Part shown: one piece after another, positions 39,762 through 49,586 of the stretch
How the letters are laid out: each line of letters begins with the position of its first letter
Position numbering within the stretch: the first letter of the stretch is position 1
NCBI GenBank assembly: GCA_009693785.1
Contig: SHWP01000005.1
Coordinates: forward strand, 38,797-102,796
Source: Rhodospirillaceae bacterium
Lineage (GTDB): Bacteria; Pseudomonadota; Alphaproteobacteria; Rhodospirillales; Rhodospirillaceae
Reading direction: 5' to 3'
Length of the DNA: 64,000 nucleotides
The notes under the pieces: model-generated
Databases searched by the model: none
Seen by the model: only the letters and a program-made list of their open reading frames with translations
What the model was told of the DNA's origin: nothing
Program-made: the position numbers and the translations under genes

Positions 39762-39853
39762 CGTCATGGCCCGGCTTGACCGGGCCATCCAGATCCAAAC
39801 GCACAGCCAGAATATTTTGCCCTGGACTCTCCGATCAAGTCGGGGAGTGACAA
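39762..39853. repeat. REP-like paired-hairpin intergenic element, copy 3
   Basis: Between the convergent small protein and VOC genes. Left unit CGTCATGGCCCGGC...CGGGCCATCCAG, right unit TGGACTCTCCGATC...CGGGGAGTGACAA, inverted, about 30 bases apart. Same family as the elements at 12636 and 26025. Confidence 0.75.
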
Positions 39854-39876
39854 TTTAAGCTAAGATGGTCTTGTTG

Positions 39877-40395
39877 TTATTTCTCCGGCACGCCTGGCCA
39901 TTTTTCAGGCCGGTCGCCCGCGTCAGCCTTGGCGATATCCCATTCGATGAGGTTTATTTTCTCGCCGTCGAGTCCGCGAATGGTCATCTCGCGTTGCTTC
40001 ACATGGCCCCTCACATGCAAGGGCACCGGCGGCGAGACAATCGTCAGCCCGCGTTTTTTGGCTTGTTCATGCACCGGGTCGAGATTGTCGCAATAGAAGA
40101 CGATGCAGAACTCACCGACGTTGGAGCTGGCGTTCTGGCGCTGAATCTTTGGCGGGGCGGGGTCCTTGACCTCGAAGAGGCCGACCATGCCGTAGGCCGG
40201 CTTGCCCGGCACCTTGAGAATACACACCCGCGTGGTGATGCTGTCGGGCATGCCAATTAGGGCATGCATATTGCCACCCTTGGCCACGCCTTCCGAGTAG
40301 ACCTCGGTAAGGCCGAGGACGTTTGTGTAGAACTCGCGGCTTTTTTCAAGGTCCGAGACCATGAGGGCTGCGCGCACCATTTGACTGACGGGCAT
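39877..40395 (-). CDS. VOC-family (glyoxalase/dioxygenase fold) protein
   Basis: 172 residues from ATG 40395, with GGAG eight bases upstream. Two beta-alpha-beta-beta-beta halves: MVRAALMVSDLEKSREFYTNVLGL at the start marks the VOC fold, then FCIVFYCDNLD in the second half and the C-terminal IRGLDGEKINLIEW. Metal-ligand positions appear incomplete (HVRGH and a Glu in NLIEW are candidates), so the activity is undefined. An LLM monooxygenase gene precedes it with overlapping ends. Confidence 0.78.
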   Translation of the reverse strand: MPVSQMVRAALMVSDLEKSREFYTNVLGLTEVYSEGVAKGGNMHALIGMPDSITTRVCILKVPGKPAYGMVGLFEVKDPAPPKIQRQNASSNVGEFCIVFYCDNLDPVHEQAKKRGLTIVSPPVPLHVRGHVKQREMTIRGLDGEKINLIEWDIAKADAGDRPEKWPGVPEK

Positions 40396-40408
40396 GAGAG
40401 GCTCCTGT

Positions 40409-41428
40409 TTAGGCCGCAATACGCTGCGGCAAGTTAAACGCCTGCGCAATCAGTTCGTATGACCGCAGCCGCGCTGCGAAGTCGTGGCAGATGGTCACGA
40501 CCATCATTTCTTCCACGCCGTGCTCTTTGGCCATGCGTTCTAGCCCCGCCTTGACGGTTGGCGGATCGCCGATGATGGCGGTGCGTTTTGATTTCTCAGC
40601 GGTGCGGCGTTCTTGCTCAGTATAGGGATAGGCTGCGGCTTCTTCCGGTGTCGGGTAAGGGCCCAAAGCGCCCTTATCTAACATCACGCGCCAGAGCCCG
40701 CGCGATAAGGCCAACCGATCCGCCTCGGCTTGAGTGGCCGCACAAATGGCGCCAACGCACAGATTGGCCTTGGGTTGCTGCAATATGTCCGAGGGCTGAA
40801 AGCTCTCGGCGTAAAACGCCAGATTTTTTTGCGCACCGACAGGATTGATGAAATGGGCGAAGGAATACGGCAAACCGAACATGGCGGCTAACTTGGCACT
40901 TTCGTCGGAAGAGCCCAGCAACCACATTTCGGGTGGAACGGCAGGCCGCGGCGTGACCTTCACACGCGCAAGCGCCTTGTTGGCGGGCGTAGAGCCCGTG
41001 AGAAACGCTTTGAGGTCGATGATTTTTGTGGGGTAGTACTCAACCCCAATCTCGGAGCCGTATTGCATGGCCACGGTGGTGAGCTGATCGCCCCCTGGCG
41101 CGCGGCCGAGCCCCAGATCGATGCGATTGGGGTACATGGTTTGCAGTAGCGCGAAATTCTCGGCCACCTTCAACGGACTATAATGGCTGAGCATCACACC
41201 GCCGGAGCCGATGCGCATAGTTTTGGTGGCCGCAGCAACACGTGCGATCAAGACTTCTGGCGCACAACCCGCCAAGCCCTCGGTGCCATGATGTTCGGCC
41301 AGCCAGTAGCGGTGAAAACCTAACTTCTCGGTGGCTTGCGCAAGCTTGACGGTTTCCTCGATGGCGTCAAAGGCCGTGCCCCCAGAGCGGATCGGCGATT
41401 GATCGAGAACGGAAAGCGTCAGCGCCAT
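40409..41428 (-). CDS. LLM-class flavin-dependent oxidoreductase
   Basis: 339 residues, TIM-barrel F420/FMN monooxygenase-like family. ALTLSVLDQSPIRSGG, then YWLAEHHGTEGLAG near 40-55 and GSGGVMLSHYSPLKVAENFALLQ near 74-96 are family hallmarks, as is IDLGLGRAPGGD near 108-119. It resembles E. coli YhbW-type proteins, whose substrate is unknown. It lies between the VOC gene and the CoA-lyase gene with gaps of 13 and 5 bases, suggesting a three-gene operon. Confidence 0.88.
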   Translation of the reverse strand: MALTLSVLDQSPIRSGGTAFDAIEETVKLAQATEKLGFHRYWLAEHHGTEGLAGCAPEVLIARVAAATKTMRIGSGGVMLSHYSPLKVAENFALLQTMYPNRIDLGLGRAPGGDQLTTVAMQYGSEIGVEYYPTKIIDLKAFLTGSTPANKALARVKVTPRPAVPPEMWLLGSSDESAKLAAMFGLPYSFAHFINPVGAQKNLAFYAESFQPSDILQQPKANLCVGAICAATQAEADRLALSRGLWRVMLDKGALGPYPTPEEAAAYPYTEQERRTAEKSKRTAIIGDPPTVKAGLERMAKEHGVEEMMVVTICHDFAARLRSYELIAQAFNLPQRIAA

Positions 41429-41433
41429 TGTGA

Positions 41434-42324
41434 TCAGGATGCTTTGGTGGCGGCTTCAAGGGCTGCGATTTCACGCGCATAAGCCAATAACCGTTCGGCT
41501 TCGGCGACATGGAGCACTTCCACCAACCGCCCATCAAGGGTTGTCACAGCCAGCCCCTTGGCAGCCGCCTCTTTGTGGGCTGCAACAATACGCGTGGCGC
41601 GATCGATCTCATCTGCGCCCGGAGCAAAAACCGCGTTAGCCACAGCGACTTGCTTGGGATGAATCAGTGTTTTGCCATCAAAGCCAAGCGCGCGGCCTTG
41701 GCGGCACGCGGCCTCATACCCAGCTTCGTCCTCTAAATCCACATGCACGCCATCGAGCACAAACAGTCCAAAAGCCCGCGCGGCTATAATGCAGGTTTGC
41801 AAGGCCATCAACATCGGGGCGCGATCTGATGGATGCGCACAATGAAGATCCTTGGCTAAATCGGCCGTGCCGACGCACAGCCCCGCCAAGCGGGGTGAGG
41901 CTTGCGCGATCTCGCGCGCATTCATGATGCTGCGCGGCGTTTCCATCATCGCCCAGATCGCCAAGCCATCGGGCGCGCCTGCGGTCGTCAACACATCGGC
42001 GGCGATACGCACATCATCGGCATCGTTGACCTTGGGCAGCACCACGCCATCGGCGCCCGAGGTGGCGATGGCGGCCAGATCATCGCGGCACCATGGCGTA
42101 TCAAGCGCGTTAGCGCGGATCATGACCTCGCGGCGGCCATAAGCCTTGGACTTGGCCGCAGCCACGGCCGCTGTGCGGGCCGCAGGTTTGGCATCGGGGG
42201 CCACGGCATCTTCGAGATCGAAGATCAGCCCATCGGTCGGAATCGTCTTGGCCTTTTCCAACACCCGCGCGTTGGAGGCGGGCATATAGAGCATGCTGCG
42301 GCGCGGGCGCGAGACAAACGGCAT
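41434..42324 (-). CDS. HpcH/HpaI-type CoA ester lyase
   Basis: 296 residues, citrate-lyase-beta/malyl-CoA-lyase fold. RRSMLYMPASN at 8-18 starts the family, FDLEDAV at 35-41 contains metal/CoA residues, and RANALDTPW (70-78) and METPRSIMNA near 126-135 are conserved. GFDGKTLIHPKQV near 219-231 is the C-terminal hallmark. Probable substrates are malyl-, citramalyl- or beta-methylmalyl-CoA; no partner CoA transferase is visible, so it stays open. Divergent from the glycosyltransferase-like gene after 114 bases. Confidence 0.85.
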   Translation of the reverse strand: MPFVSRPRRSMLYMPASNARVLEKAKTIPTDGLIFDLEDAVAPDAKPAARTAAVAAAKSKAYGRREVMIRANALDTPWCRDDLAAIATSGADGVVLPKVNDADDVRIAADVLTTAGAPDGLAIWAMMETPRSIMNAREIAQASPRLAGLCVGTADLAKDLHCAHPSDRAPMLMALQTCIIAARAFGLFVLDGVHVDLEDEAGYEAACRQGRALGFDGKTLIHPKQVAVANAVFAPGADEIDRATRIVAAHKEAAAKGLAVTTLDGRLVEVLHVAEAERLLAYAREIAALEAATKAS

Positions 42325-42438
42325 GACGCAAGTTCCAATGGGCTAAACGACGGGCCTTGATATCTGAGATACCCCAGCGCGGTCCAGCATCAGCTTGGCC
42401 AGCGCCGGCTTGGTAAGTAGTGCTAGCTTCGATATAAC

Positions 42439-43487
42439 ATGACTAATATGAAATACTCCCTGCTCGATCAGGCACCATCGGAAGAGTTAAAAAACGCCAT
42501 CCGGCGCTTCGAATCGGGGCTTTATAACGACGCTGGTATATTGTTGCTGGCGTTGCTGGAGAAAGATCCCAGCAACCGCGATGTCTCATATATGTTCCGG
42601 ATGGTGGAGCGTAAACTCGCCGCTCGCTCCCGCAACAAACCAACGTTGATATGGCAAATGGACCCGGCCCGCGCGTGGGAGGCCGAATGGTTGCGCATGC
42701 TGCTTGGCGGCAGCCTTGGAAATGAGCTGATCGATAAAACGTGGTCGGCCATGACCGACCCGATGATTGTGGTCGATAACCGGCTGGTGCCCGAAAAGGT
42801 AACTTATTACCGCGCAGCCTTTGAAAAGGGCCATCGCATTGTTTTGATTCATCTGAGCGATGAAGCCTTCAAGGATGACTACGGCGTGTATCGATATTGC
42901 GATGCCGTTATTCGCAACTACCACACAGAACGCCTGGCGCAATTCAGCAATATTTTTTCCTGCCACTGGGCTACAAAGCGGGCTTTACAAAAACAGGCGC
43001 GCTCAAACCTGCGACGGCGCGGAAATATGTGTGGAGTTTCGCTGGCGACAATAAAAAACTCAGCCGCGCCGAAATGTTGGGCGAGATGGGTAAGCTCGCG
43101 GGTGGGCATACTCATCTCTCGTCCGGGTTTGGCAGCGCCGATGCGTTGCCGACAGACACTTACCGGGCATTGCTGGATGAAACGGTCTTCGTGCCAGCGC
43201 CAGGCGGCTGGTCGAACCTTGAGACCTTCCGGGTCTACGAGGCGCTTGAGGCAGGCTGTATTCCCATTGTCGAGAAGCGGCCGAGTTTTGACTATTTCAC
43301 GACGCTCTTGGGCGCACACCCCATGCCCACCGTGGAGTCATGGGCCCAAGCCGTGGGATTGGTCAACCAGATGCAACAATCCGGCAAGATCGAGCATGTT
43401 CGCATAGTCTGTATGGATTGGTGGAGCGATCATAAATCGAAACTTATCGATTCCGTGACTGGCTTTGTGACGCGCGCATTGGGATAA
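42439..43487 (+). pseudogene. Exostosin-like glycosyltransferase with a -1 frameshift
   Basis: The first frame runs from ATG 42439 to a break where the coding strand has six T's (42953-42958); with seven T's it continues as NIFFLPLGYKAGF into the frame that ends at 43487. The C-terminal half reads VFVPAPGGWSNLETFRVYEALEAG then CIPIVE, the exostosin/GT47-like glycosyltransferase signature. The N-terminal half (TPR-like helices, then a Rossmann-like domain) is typical of bacterial sugar transferases. The break is a single base in a homopolymer: sequencing error, phase-variable slippage, or real loss. ATG has no strong ribosome binding site. Confidence 0.7.
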
Positions 43488-43488
43488 A

Positions 43489-44550
43489 TCAGGCGTTTAC
43501 GCTGAGGTAATCGCGCGCCAGCACTTCGGCGATTTGAACGGCATTGAGTGCAGCGCCCTTGCGCAAGTTATCGGCTACAATCCACATCGACAAACCATTG
43601 GGCACAGTCGTGTCTTTGCGGATACGCGAGACGTAAACGCTATCCTCGCCGATTACTTCTACGGGGGTCACATAACCCTCGTCGGTGCGATGATCAACCA
43701 CCGATACCCCCGGTGCGCGCGACAGAATTTGCCGGGCTTCCCGCTCGGGGATCGGCCGTTCGGTCTCGATGTTCACATACTCAGCATGACCAACGAAGGT
43801 GCCCACACGCGCACAGTTGGCATGGACTTGAATGTTGGGGTCGAGAATTTTCTTGGTCTCGACCGCCATCTTCCATTCTTCCTTGGTAGCGCCATCATCC
43901 ATGAAAATATCGATATGCGGGATGACGTTGAAGGCAATCTGCTTGGTGAACATGGACTGCGTATCGCGGGGGGCTTGGTTGGCGTAAATGCCCTTGGTTT
44001 GATTGAACAGCTCGTCCATGGCTGCCTTGCCCTTGCCCGAGGTGGACTGATAGGTCGACACGACCACGCGCTTGATCTTGTAAGCGTCGTGCAGAGGCTT
44101 CAAAGCCACGACCATCTGAATGGTCGAGCAGTTGGGATTGGCGATGATGCCCTTCTTCTTGTAGCGAGCAATATCTTGCGGATTTACCTCTGGCACCACC
44201 AGGGGCACATCAGGGTCCATGCGGAAATGCGAAGTGTTGTCGATGACCACGCAACCGGCCTTGGCCGCGCGCGGTGAATGCAGCGACGAGACTTTCGCAC
44301 CGGGCGAGGACAAAGCGATATCGACGCCCTTGAAGTCGAAGGTTTCAAGGTTTTGCACCAGTAAAGTTTCGTCATCGCCGAACGACACTTTCGAACCGAC
44401 CGAGCGTTCTGAGGCTAAGGCATAGACTTTCGCGACCGGGAATTGCCGATCCACCAAGGTTTGCAGCATTTCACGGCCCACGTTGCCTGTGGCGCCAATG
44501 ACGGCAACAACATAACCATCGCGAGATGAAGGACGTGCGGTATCCGGCAT
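43489..44550 (-). CDS. asd: Aspartate-semialdehyde dehydrogenase
   Basis: NADPH enzyme of the lysine, methionine and threonine pathway, making aspartate semialdehyde from aspartyl phosphate. 353 residues. VAVIGATGNVGREM at 15-28 is the dinucleotide site, C141 in NPNCSTIQM is the nucleophile, and a conserved histidine is in FVGHAEYVNIE near 260. The Gram-negative class has this length. Stop lies two bases from the convergent glycosyltransferase-like gene. Confidence 0.97.
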   Translation of the reverse strand: MPDTARPSSRDGYVVAVIGATGNVGREMLQTLVDRQFPVAKVYALASERSVGSKVSFGDDETLLVQNLETFDFKGVDIALSSPGAKVSSLHSPRAAKAGCVVIDNTSHFRMDPDVPLVVPEVNPQDIARYKKKGIIANPNCSTIQMVVALKPLHDAYKIKRVVVSTYQSTSGKGKAAMDELFNQTKGIYANQAPRDTQSMFTKQIAFNVIPHIDIFMDDGATKEEWKMAVETKKILDPNIQVHANCARVGTFVGHAEYVNIETERPIPEREARQILSRAPGVSVVDHRTDEGYVTPVEVIGEDSVYVSRIRKDTTVPNGLSMWIVADNLRKGAALNAVQIAEVLARDYLSVNA

Positions 44551-44650
44551 GGCTCAAACCCTAGTCTGATAGTCGGTGAGAGGGGGCATTCCACCCCGGC
44601 AAAAGGTGCGGCAAACTACGCTTCCGGACCCTAAATCGCAAGACAAACAG

Positions 44651-44977
44651 ATGTCTGAGAGAATCGCCGAATACAGCGCTTTTTGGCTCCATTACCTGCG
44701 CGAGCACGCGCGGCCCTTGACGCGCGGACTGCACTATATTGGCACCGGATTGGTCTGCGTCTTTCTGGTGATCGGACTTATAGCCGACGTGACCTACCTC
44801 ATCGCCGTACCAATTGCGGGATACGGCTTTGCATGGTCGGCGCATTTTTTCGTGGAAAAAAATAAGCCCGCCACGTTCACATATCCAATTTGGTCGCTCT
44901 ACAGCGACTTTCGTATGTTCTGGTTATTCTTGACCGAAGAACTGCGCGCGCACCTTGATGCGGCAGGAGCCGCGTAA
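44651..44977 (+). CDS. Mpo1-like (DUF962) membrane protein
   Basis: 108 residues from ATG 44651. Two membrane hairpins with conserved histidines: FWLHYLREH, GLHYIGTGL and WSAHFFVEKNKPATF, which match the DUF962/Mpo1-like family. Yeast Mpo1 is an iron dioxygenase in 2-hydroxy fatty acid alpha-oxidation; bacterial members are presumed similar (family knowledge, not shown here). Located in the inner membrane. Divergent from asd. Confidence 0.83.
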   Translation: MSERIAEYSAFWLHYLREHARPLTRGLHYIGTGLVCVFLVIGLIADVTYLIAVPIAGYGFAWSAHFFVEKNKPATFTYPIWSLYSDFRMFWLFLTEELRAHLDAAGAA

Positions 44978-44979
44978 GA

Positions 44980-46089
44980 CTACTTCGCGAGTTTGGTCAG
45001 TTCCTTGACCACCGCATCGGCCATGGCCGTGGTGCCAATAGCCGTTTGGCCCGGCTCAGCGATATCGCTCGTGCGTACGCCTGATGACAGCACGTTTTGT
45101 ACAGCTCTTTTCAACAAATCGGCATCAGTACCGAGGTTGAACGAATACCGTAGCATCATGGCAAATGACAAAATCATCGCCAGCGGATTGGCGATGCCCT
45201 TGCCGGCAATATCGGGCGCCGAGCCATGCACGGGTTCGTACATCGCGGGTTGACGGCCATCGGGCCCCACCGCGCCCAAACTGGCCGACGGCAGCATGCC
45301 AAGCGAGCCCGTGAGCATGGAGGCCAAGTCCGACAGAATATCGCCAAATAAATTATCCGTGACGATCACATCGAACTGCTTGGGCGCGCGCACCAACTGC
45401 ATGGAGCAGTTATCGATGTACATATGACTGAGGTCGACATCTGGGTATTGGGCGTTGCGCAGTTTGGTAATTTCTTCGCGCCACACCAGGCCGCTTTCCA
45501 TGACATTGGCTTTGTCGACCGAGCACAACCGCTTGCCGCGCTTGCGTGCCAACTCAAATGCCACATGGGCGATGCGCAAAATTTCTGCGGTGGAATAGGC
45601 TTGGGTGTTGTAGCCGCGCCGCGTGCCATCGGGCAATTGTTCGACTCCGCGCGGCTCTCCGAAATAAATTCCGCCGATCAATTCGCGAACGATCATGATA
45701 TCGAGACCACGCACAAGATCGGTCTTGAGTGACGATGCGCCAGCTAAAGCATCCATGACAATGGCGGGGCGCAGGTTCGCAAACAGTCCCATCTCTTTGC
45801 GTAAACGCAGCAACCCTTTTTCAGGGCGCACATCGTAGGGCAGTTGATCCCACTTGGGCCCGCCAATGCATGCAAACAATACCGCATCGGCTGCCTTGGC
45901 GCGGGCTACGGTATCGTCGGTCAGCGGGATTTTGTGCACATCGTAGGATGAGCCGCCAATCAACCCCTCGCTAATCTCAAACCGGATGCGGTCTTGTGCC
46001 TGAAACCAATCCATCACGCGGCGGGTGGCCGTCATGACCTCAGGGCCGATGCCATCTCCCGAGAGGGTCAGAATCTTACGAACAGTCAT
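44980..46089 (-). CDS. leuB: 3-isopropylmalate dehydrogenase
   Basis: Third committed enzyme of leucine synthesis, an NAD-dependent Mg enzyme of 369 residues. [11 protein letters not shown] at 9-19 and [15 protein letters not shown] near 133-147 are family motifs; the catalytic Lys is in [12 protein letters not shown] and metal Asp residues in [11 protein letters not shown]. It overlaps leuD by four bases (ATGA). Confidence 0.97.
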   Translation of the reverse strand: MTVRKILTLSGDGIGPEVMTATRRVMDWFQAQDRIRFEISEGLIGGSSYDVHKIPLTDDTVARAKAADAVLFACIGGPKWDQLPYDVRPEKGLLRLRKEMGLFANLRPAIVMDALAGASSLKTDLVRGLDIMIVRELIGGIYFGEPRGVEQLPDGTRRGYNTQAYSTAEILRIAHVAFELARKRGKRLCSVDKANVMESGLVWREEITKLRNAQYPDVDLSHMYIDNCSMQLVRAPKQFDVIVTDNLFGDILSDLASMLTGSLGMLPSASLGAVGPDGRQPAMYEPVHGSAPDIAGKGIANPLAMILSFAMMLRYSFNLGTDADLLKRAVQNVLSSGVRTSDIAEPGQTAIGTTAMADAVVKELTKLAK

Positions 46090-46703
46090 GAGTACAGCCA
46101 GGGCTGTTCGTTCTTTTGTTTGGATTCAAAGGCTTTGATTTTGTCGAGTTGTTGCAGCGTCAGCTCGATATCGTCGAGGCCATTAAGAAGGTTGTGACGG
46201 CGCATCTCGTCGACATCGAATTTTGTCACGCTACCATCGGGGCCGGTGATTGTTTTCTGTGCCAAATCGACAGTGAATTCGCCGCCCTTGGTGTTACCTG
46301 CTTGGGCTTGAGCCATGAGCCGGTCAACGTCGGACTGCGGCAAAGCGATGCACAAAATGCCGTTCTTGAAGCAATTGTTATAGAAAATATCGGCAAAGCT
46401 GGGCGCGATGACACAGCGAAAACCGAAGTCGAGCAAACCCCAGGGCGCGTGCTCGCGGCTTGAGCCGCAGCCAAAATTTGTCCCCGCGATCAAAATCTTA
46501 GAATTGCGATAGGCTGCTTGATTAAGCACGAAGCCTGGCTTTTCCGCGCCAGAATCATCATAGCGCATGTCAAACATCACGGCCTTGCCCAGGCCCGTGC
46601 GCTTGATGGTTTTCAGAAACTGCTTGGGCATGATCATGTCGGTATCGACATTGACCATGGGCAACGGTGCGGCCACGCCCTTTAGAACGGTGAATTTTTC
46701 CAT
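46086..46703 (-). CDS. leuD: 3-isopropylmalate dehydratase small subunit
   Basis: Small subunit of the isopropylmalate isomerase, forming the swivel domain with LeuC. 205 residues from ATG 46703 (GTG 46712 is also in frame). [15 protein letters not shown] at the start binds substrate, [15 protein letters not shown] at 77-91 is the invariant family motif. GGAGTGAGTGGG lies directly upstream. The small gene at 46719 separates it from leuC. Confidence 0.97.
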   Translation of the reverse strand: MEKFTVLKGVAAPLPMVNVDTDMIMPKQFLKTIKRTGLGKAVMFDMRYDDSGAEKPGFVLNQAAYRNSKILIAGTNFGCGSSREHAPWGLLDFGFRCVIAPSFADIFYNNCFKNGILCIALPQSDVDRLMAQAQAGNTKGGEFTVDLAQKTITGPDGSVTKFDVDEMRRHNLLNGLDDIELTLQQLDKIKAFESKQKNEQPWLYS

Positions 46704-46718
46704 CCCACTCACTCCGGT

Positions 46719-46901
46719 TTAGTTTTCCCGCTCTTTGCGCCGGGCAAAGGACGATAAAATGCTGAATTCTTTTAACTGGGCAAGCTTGCCGGAAAAATCG
46801 ACGATCTCCAGCGGATCGCGTTCCCTGGCGCGGTCGGCACGAGCCTGACGTAAGGCTGCCACATCAACTTCGATTAACTGCGCAGGTTGTTTGGGTGTCA
46901 T
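46719..46901 (-). CDS. 60-residue protein wedged between leuC and leuD
   Basis: The ATG at 46901 overlaps the leuC stop (TGATG), so it is translationally coupled, and the stop is 15 bases before leuD. The product has no known family: [20 protein letters not shown], then a charged helical segment with six arginines in RADRARERDP and FARRKEREN at the end. Codon use looks like the neighbours. It lacks cysteine and membrane segments. Its place inside an enzyme-complex operon suggests a small helper or leader-derived gene, but no function is known. Confidence 0.62.
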   Translation of the reverse strand: MTPKQPAQLIEVDVAALRQARADRARERDPLEIVDFSGKLAQLKEFSILSSFARRKEREN

Positions 46902-48310
46902 CACAACACCTTGCGCACGTCGGTAAGGTGGCCCGTGATGGCCGCCGCCGCCGCCATGCCGGGGCTGAGAAGGTGCGTGCGTCCACCGCGGCCCTGACGA
47001 CCTTCGAAATTGCGGTTGGAGGTAGAGGCGCAGCGTTCGCCCGGCTGCAAAATATCGGGGTTCATCCCGAGGCACATCGAGCAGCCTGGCTCGCGCCACT
47101 CGGCGCCGGCTGCGATAAAAATTTTATCCAAGCCTTCTTCTTCAGCCTGATGCTTCACCAGACCCGACCCCGGCACCACCAGCATGCCAACGTGCGCTGC
47201 GATCTTTTTGCCCTTCAGCACGGCGGCCGCAGCCCGCAGATCCTCGATACGACCGTTAGTGCACGAGCCCACGAACACCTTATCCACCTTCAGCTGTTCC
47301 AACGGCGTGCCGGGAACCAGGCCCATATACTCAATCGAGCGCTTGGCCGATGAACGTTTGTTGGCATCTGCGAAATCATCAGGGTTGGGAACCTTGGCCG
47401 TGATCGGCAGTACATCTTCGGGGCTGGTGCCCCAGGTCACATGCGGTACGATATCGGCAGCGCTCAGGCGCAGCTCTTTATCGAACTTGGCGCCGTCTTC
47501 CGTTGCCAATGTTTTCCAATACGCAATCGCGCGTTCCCATTGCGCCGACTTTGGCGCATGGGGTTTGCCCAGGAGATAGGCGAATGTTTTTTCATCGGGG
47601 GCCATAAGTCCAGCACGTGCGCCCGCCTCGATGGTCATGTTGCAAACCGTCATGCGCGCTTCCATCGACAAATCGCGGAAGGCTTGGCCGACGTATTCGA
47701 CCACATGGCCCGTGCCACCGGCGGTACCCATGCGGCCGATGATGGCGAGGATCAAATCTTTTGCCGTGACACCCGACGGCAAGCTGCCATCGACCAGCAC
47801 GCGCATGTTCTTAGACTTCTTCATGGCCAGTGTTTGTGTGGCCAAAACGTGTTCGACTTCGGAAGTGCCGATACCAAAGGCCAAAGCGCCAAACGCACCA
47901 TGGGTGGCGGTGTGTGAATCGCCACACACAATGGTCTTGCCGGGTTGAGTCAGGCCCTGCTCGGGACCGATAATATGCACGATGCCCTGGCGGATATCAG
48001 CCATGGGAATGTAAGGCACATCAAAGTCACGCGCATTGGTTTCAAGTGCCTCAAGCTGCAGGCGGCTTTCGACATCGTCGATTTTTTGCAGCCGGTCGGG
48101 CGTGGTGGGGACATTGTGATCGGGCACCGCGATGGTTTTATCGGTGCGGTGCATCTTGCGCCCGGCAACGCGCAAGCCCTCGAACGCTTGCGGTGTGGTT
48201 ACCTCATGCGTGAGATGCAGGTCGATATAGAGCAAGCAATTGCCATCGGCGTCGCTGTGAACGACGTGGCTGTCCCACAGTTTGTCGTAAAGCGTGCGCG
48301 GCGCGGCCAT
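46901..48310 (-). CDS. leuC: 3-isopropylmalate dehydratase large subunit
   Basis: Aconitase-family isomerase of the leucine pathway, 469 residues with a [4Fe-4S] cluster. The cluster cysteines are in [11 protein letters not shown] near 350 and [10 protein letters not shown] near 409. [19 protein letters not shown] at 130-148 and the [18 protein letters not shown] that follows it are aconitase hallmarks. Long runs of conserved residues make the call secure. It lies downstream of rplS on the same strand. Confidence 0.98.
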   Translation of the reverse strand: MAAPRTLYDKLWDSHVVHSDADGNCLLYIDLHLTHEVTTPQAFEGLRVAGRKMHRTDKTIAVPDHNVPTTPDRLQKIDDVESRLQLEALETNARDFDVPYIPMADIRQGIVHIIGPEQGLTQPGKTIVCGDSHTATHGAFGALAFGIGTSEVEHVLATQTLAMKKSKNMRVLVDGSLPSGVTAKDLILAIIGRMGTAGGTGHVVEYVGQAFRDLSMEARMTVCNMTIEAGARAGLMAPDEKTFAYLLGKPHAPKSAQWERAIAYWKTLATEDGAKFDKELRLSAADIVPHVTWGTSPEDVLPITAKVPNPDDFADANKRSSAKRSIEYMGLVPGTPLEQLKVDKVFVGSCTNGRIEDLRAAAAVLKGKKIAAHVGMLVVPGSGLVKHQAEEEGLDKIFIAAGAEWREPGCSMCLGMNPDILQPGERCASTSNRNFEGRQGRGGRTHLLSPGMAAAAAITGHLTDVRKVL

Positions 48311-48350
48311 GGTTGCAATATCCTTATGGCATCTCCGGAGCAGGTCTTAA

Positions 48351-48375
48351 CCGGTGCCTTGCAAACAAGCACCGG
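48351..48375 (-). terminator. Hairpin after rplS
   Basis: On the minus strand CCGGTGC at 48375-48369 and GCACCGG at 48357-48351 flank a smaller CTTG/CAAG stem. It starts 11 bases after the rplS stop; no long T-run follows, so termination may be partial. Confidence 0.55.
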
Positions 48376-48385
48376 CGGTTTGACC

Positions 48386-48793
48386 TTAGGCCTTTTTCTC
48401 GGCGTCAGCCGCCGTGGCGACACCCTCGCCGCCGCCCATCATTTCTTCGGCGATCCGCGCGGCACGGCCGCGACGATCACGCAAGTAATACAGCTTTGCG
48501 CGGCGGACATGGCCGCGGCGCACCACCTCGACCTTGTCGACGACGGGGGCGTAAAGCGGGAATACGCGCTCGACACCTTCACCAAAGGAAATCTTGCGCA
48601 CGGTGAATGACGAATTAATGCCTGCATTCTTGCGCGCGATACACACGCCCTCGTAGGCCTGCAGGCGACTCTTGTCGCCTTCCTTCACCTTCACGAATAC
48701 GCGGACGGTATCTCCCGGCGTAAATTCCGGCAGGCCTTTCGCACTCTGCAGTTCGGTTACTTTGGCCTTATTGATTTGTTGCAACATATTCAT
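48386..48793 (-). CDS. rplS: 50S ribosomal protein L19
   Basis: Protein at the interface of the ribosomal subunits. 135 residues. [20 protein letters not shown] at 24-43, [12 protein letters not shown] and GVERVFPLY are invariant L19 motifs, ending in [13 protein letters not shown]-terminal extension ([20 protein letters not shown]) beyond the E. coli length is typical of alphaproteobacterial L19. Last gene of rpsP-rimM-trmD-rplS. Confidence 0.98.
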   Translation of the reverse strand: MNMLQQINKAKVTELQSAKGLPEFTPGDTVRVFVKVKEGDKSRLQAYEGVCIARKNAGINSSFTVRKISFGEGVERVFPLYAPVVDKVEVVRRGHVRRAKLYYLRDRRGRAARIAEEMMGGGEGVATAADAEKKA

Positions 48794-48860
48794 GGCTTTG
48801 TCCTTTGCATCTCGTGGTCTTGGTTACATCACATCTCAACGTCAATCCAATCGTTTCGTC

Positions 48861-49586
48861 TTATGTTTTTAGCGCGGGCGTTTTGGCGCCCGACTGCGCT
48901 TGGTACTTCGCCCATAAATCGGGCCGTCGTTCCTTCGTCACCATCTCGGCCTGCTCGCGCCGCCAGGACGCCACCTTGGCGTGATGGCCTGATTTCAACA
49001 CGTCGGGCACCCCAACGCCCTGCCAAGGATCTGGCCGGGTATAGTGCGGATATTCCAGCAAGCCAGTCTCGAAACTTTCGTCCTCCAAACTCTCTGTTCG
49101 TCCAATCACGCCGGGCAACAACCGCACCACGGCATCTAACAAGGCCATCGCCGCCACCTCACCGCCCGAGAGCACGAAATCGCCAAGGCTGATTTCCTCG
49201 ACTTTGCGGTGCTCGAGCACCCGTTGATCCACACCCTCGAAGCGTCCACATACCAACGTCACCACGCTCTCCGCCGCCAAGGTCCTCACCCGCTTTTGGG
49301 TCAAGGTGCGCCCGCGTGGCGTGAAGTAGATCAGCGGACCTGCTCCGGGATAAGACGCGCCAATCGCGTCATCCAAAACATCAGGCCGCATCACCATGCC
49401 AGCCCCGCCGCCAAACGGACTATCATCAACCGTGCGGTGCCGGTCTTTCGCAAAGCTGCGGATATCGACCGGCGTTAAGCTCCACACTCCATCGGTTAGC
49501 GCCTTGCCTGCCAGCGATTGTCCCAAGGGCCCTGGAAACATCTCGGGGAACAAGGTCAGAACGATAGCGTTGAATGCGCTAGCCAC
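48861..49586 (-). CDS. trmD: tRNA (guanine-N1-)-methyltransferase
   Basis: SPOUT methyltransferase that makes m1G37 in tRNA, preventing frameshifts. 241 residues. The knot has [13 protein letters not shown] near 112-124 and [22 protein letters not shown] near 138-159, with the catalytic Asp in the following E/D-rich loop. The start overlaps the rimM stop by eight bases. Standard gene order with rimM and rplS. Confidence 0.97.
   Translation of the reverse strand: MASAFNAIVLTLFPEMFPGPLGQSLAGKALTDGVWSLTPVDIRSFAKDRHRTVDDSPFGGGAGMVMRPDVLDDAIGASYPGAGPLIYFTPRGRTLTQKRVRTLAAESVVTLVCGRFEGVDQRVLEHRKVEEISLGDFVLSGGEVAAMALLDAVVRLLPGVIGRTESLEDESFETGLLEYPHYTRPDPWQGVGVPDVLKSGHHAKVASWRREQAEMVTKERRPDLWAKYQAQSGAKTPALKT

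Noticed and set aside
43534..44277. 247-codon plus-strand frame over asd
   Set aside because: Antisense shadow; His-rich composition and no start signal.
47945..48610. 221-codon plus-strand frame over leuC and rplS
   Set aside because: Crosses two genes on the opposite strand and their terminator.
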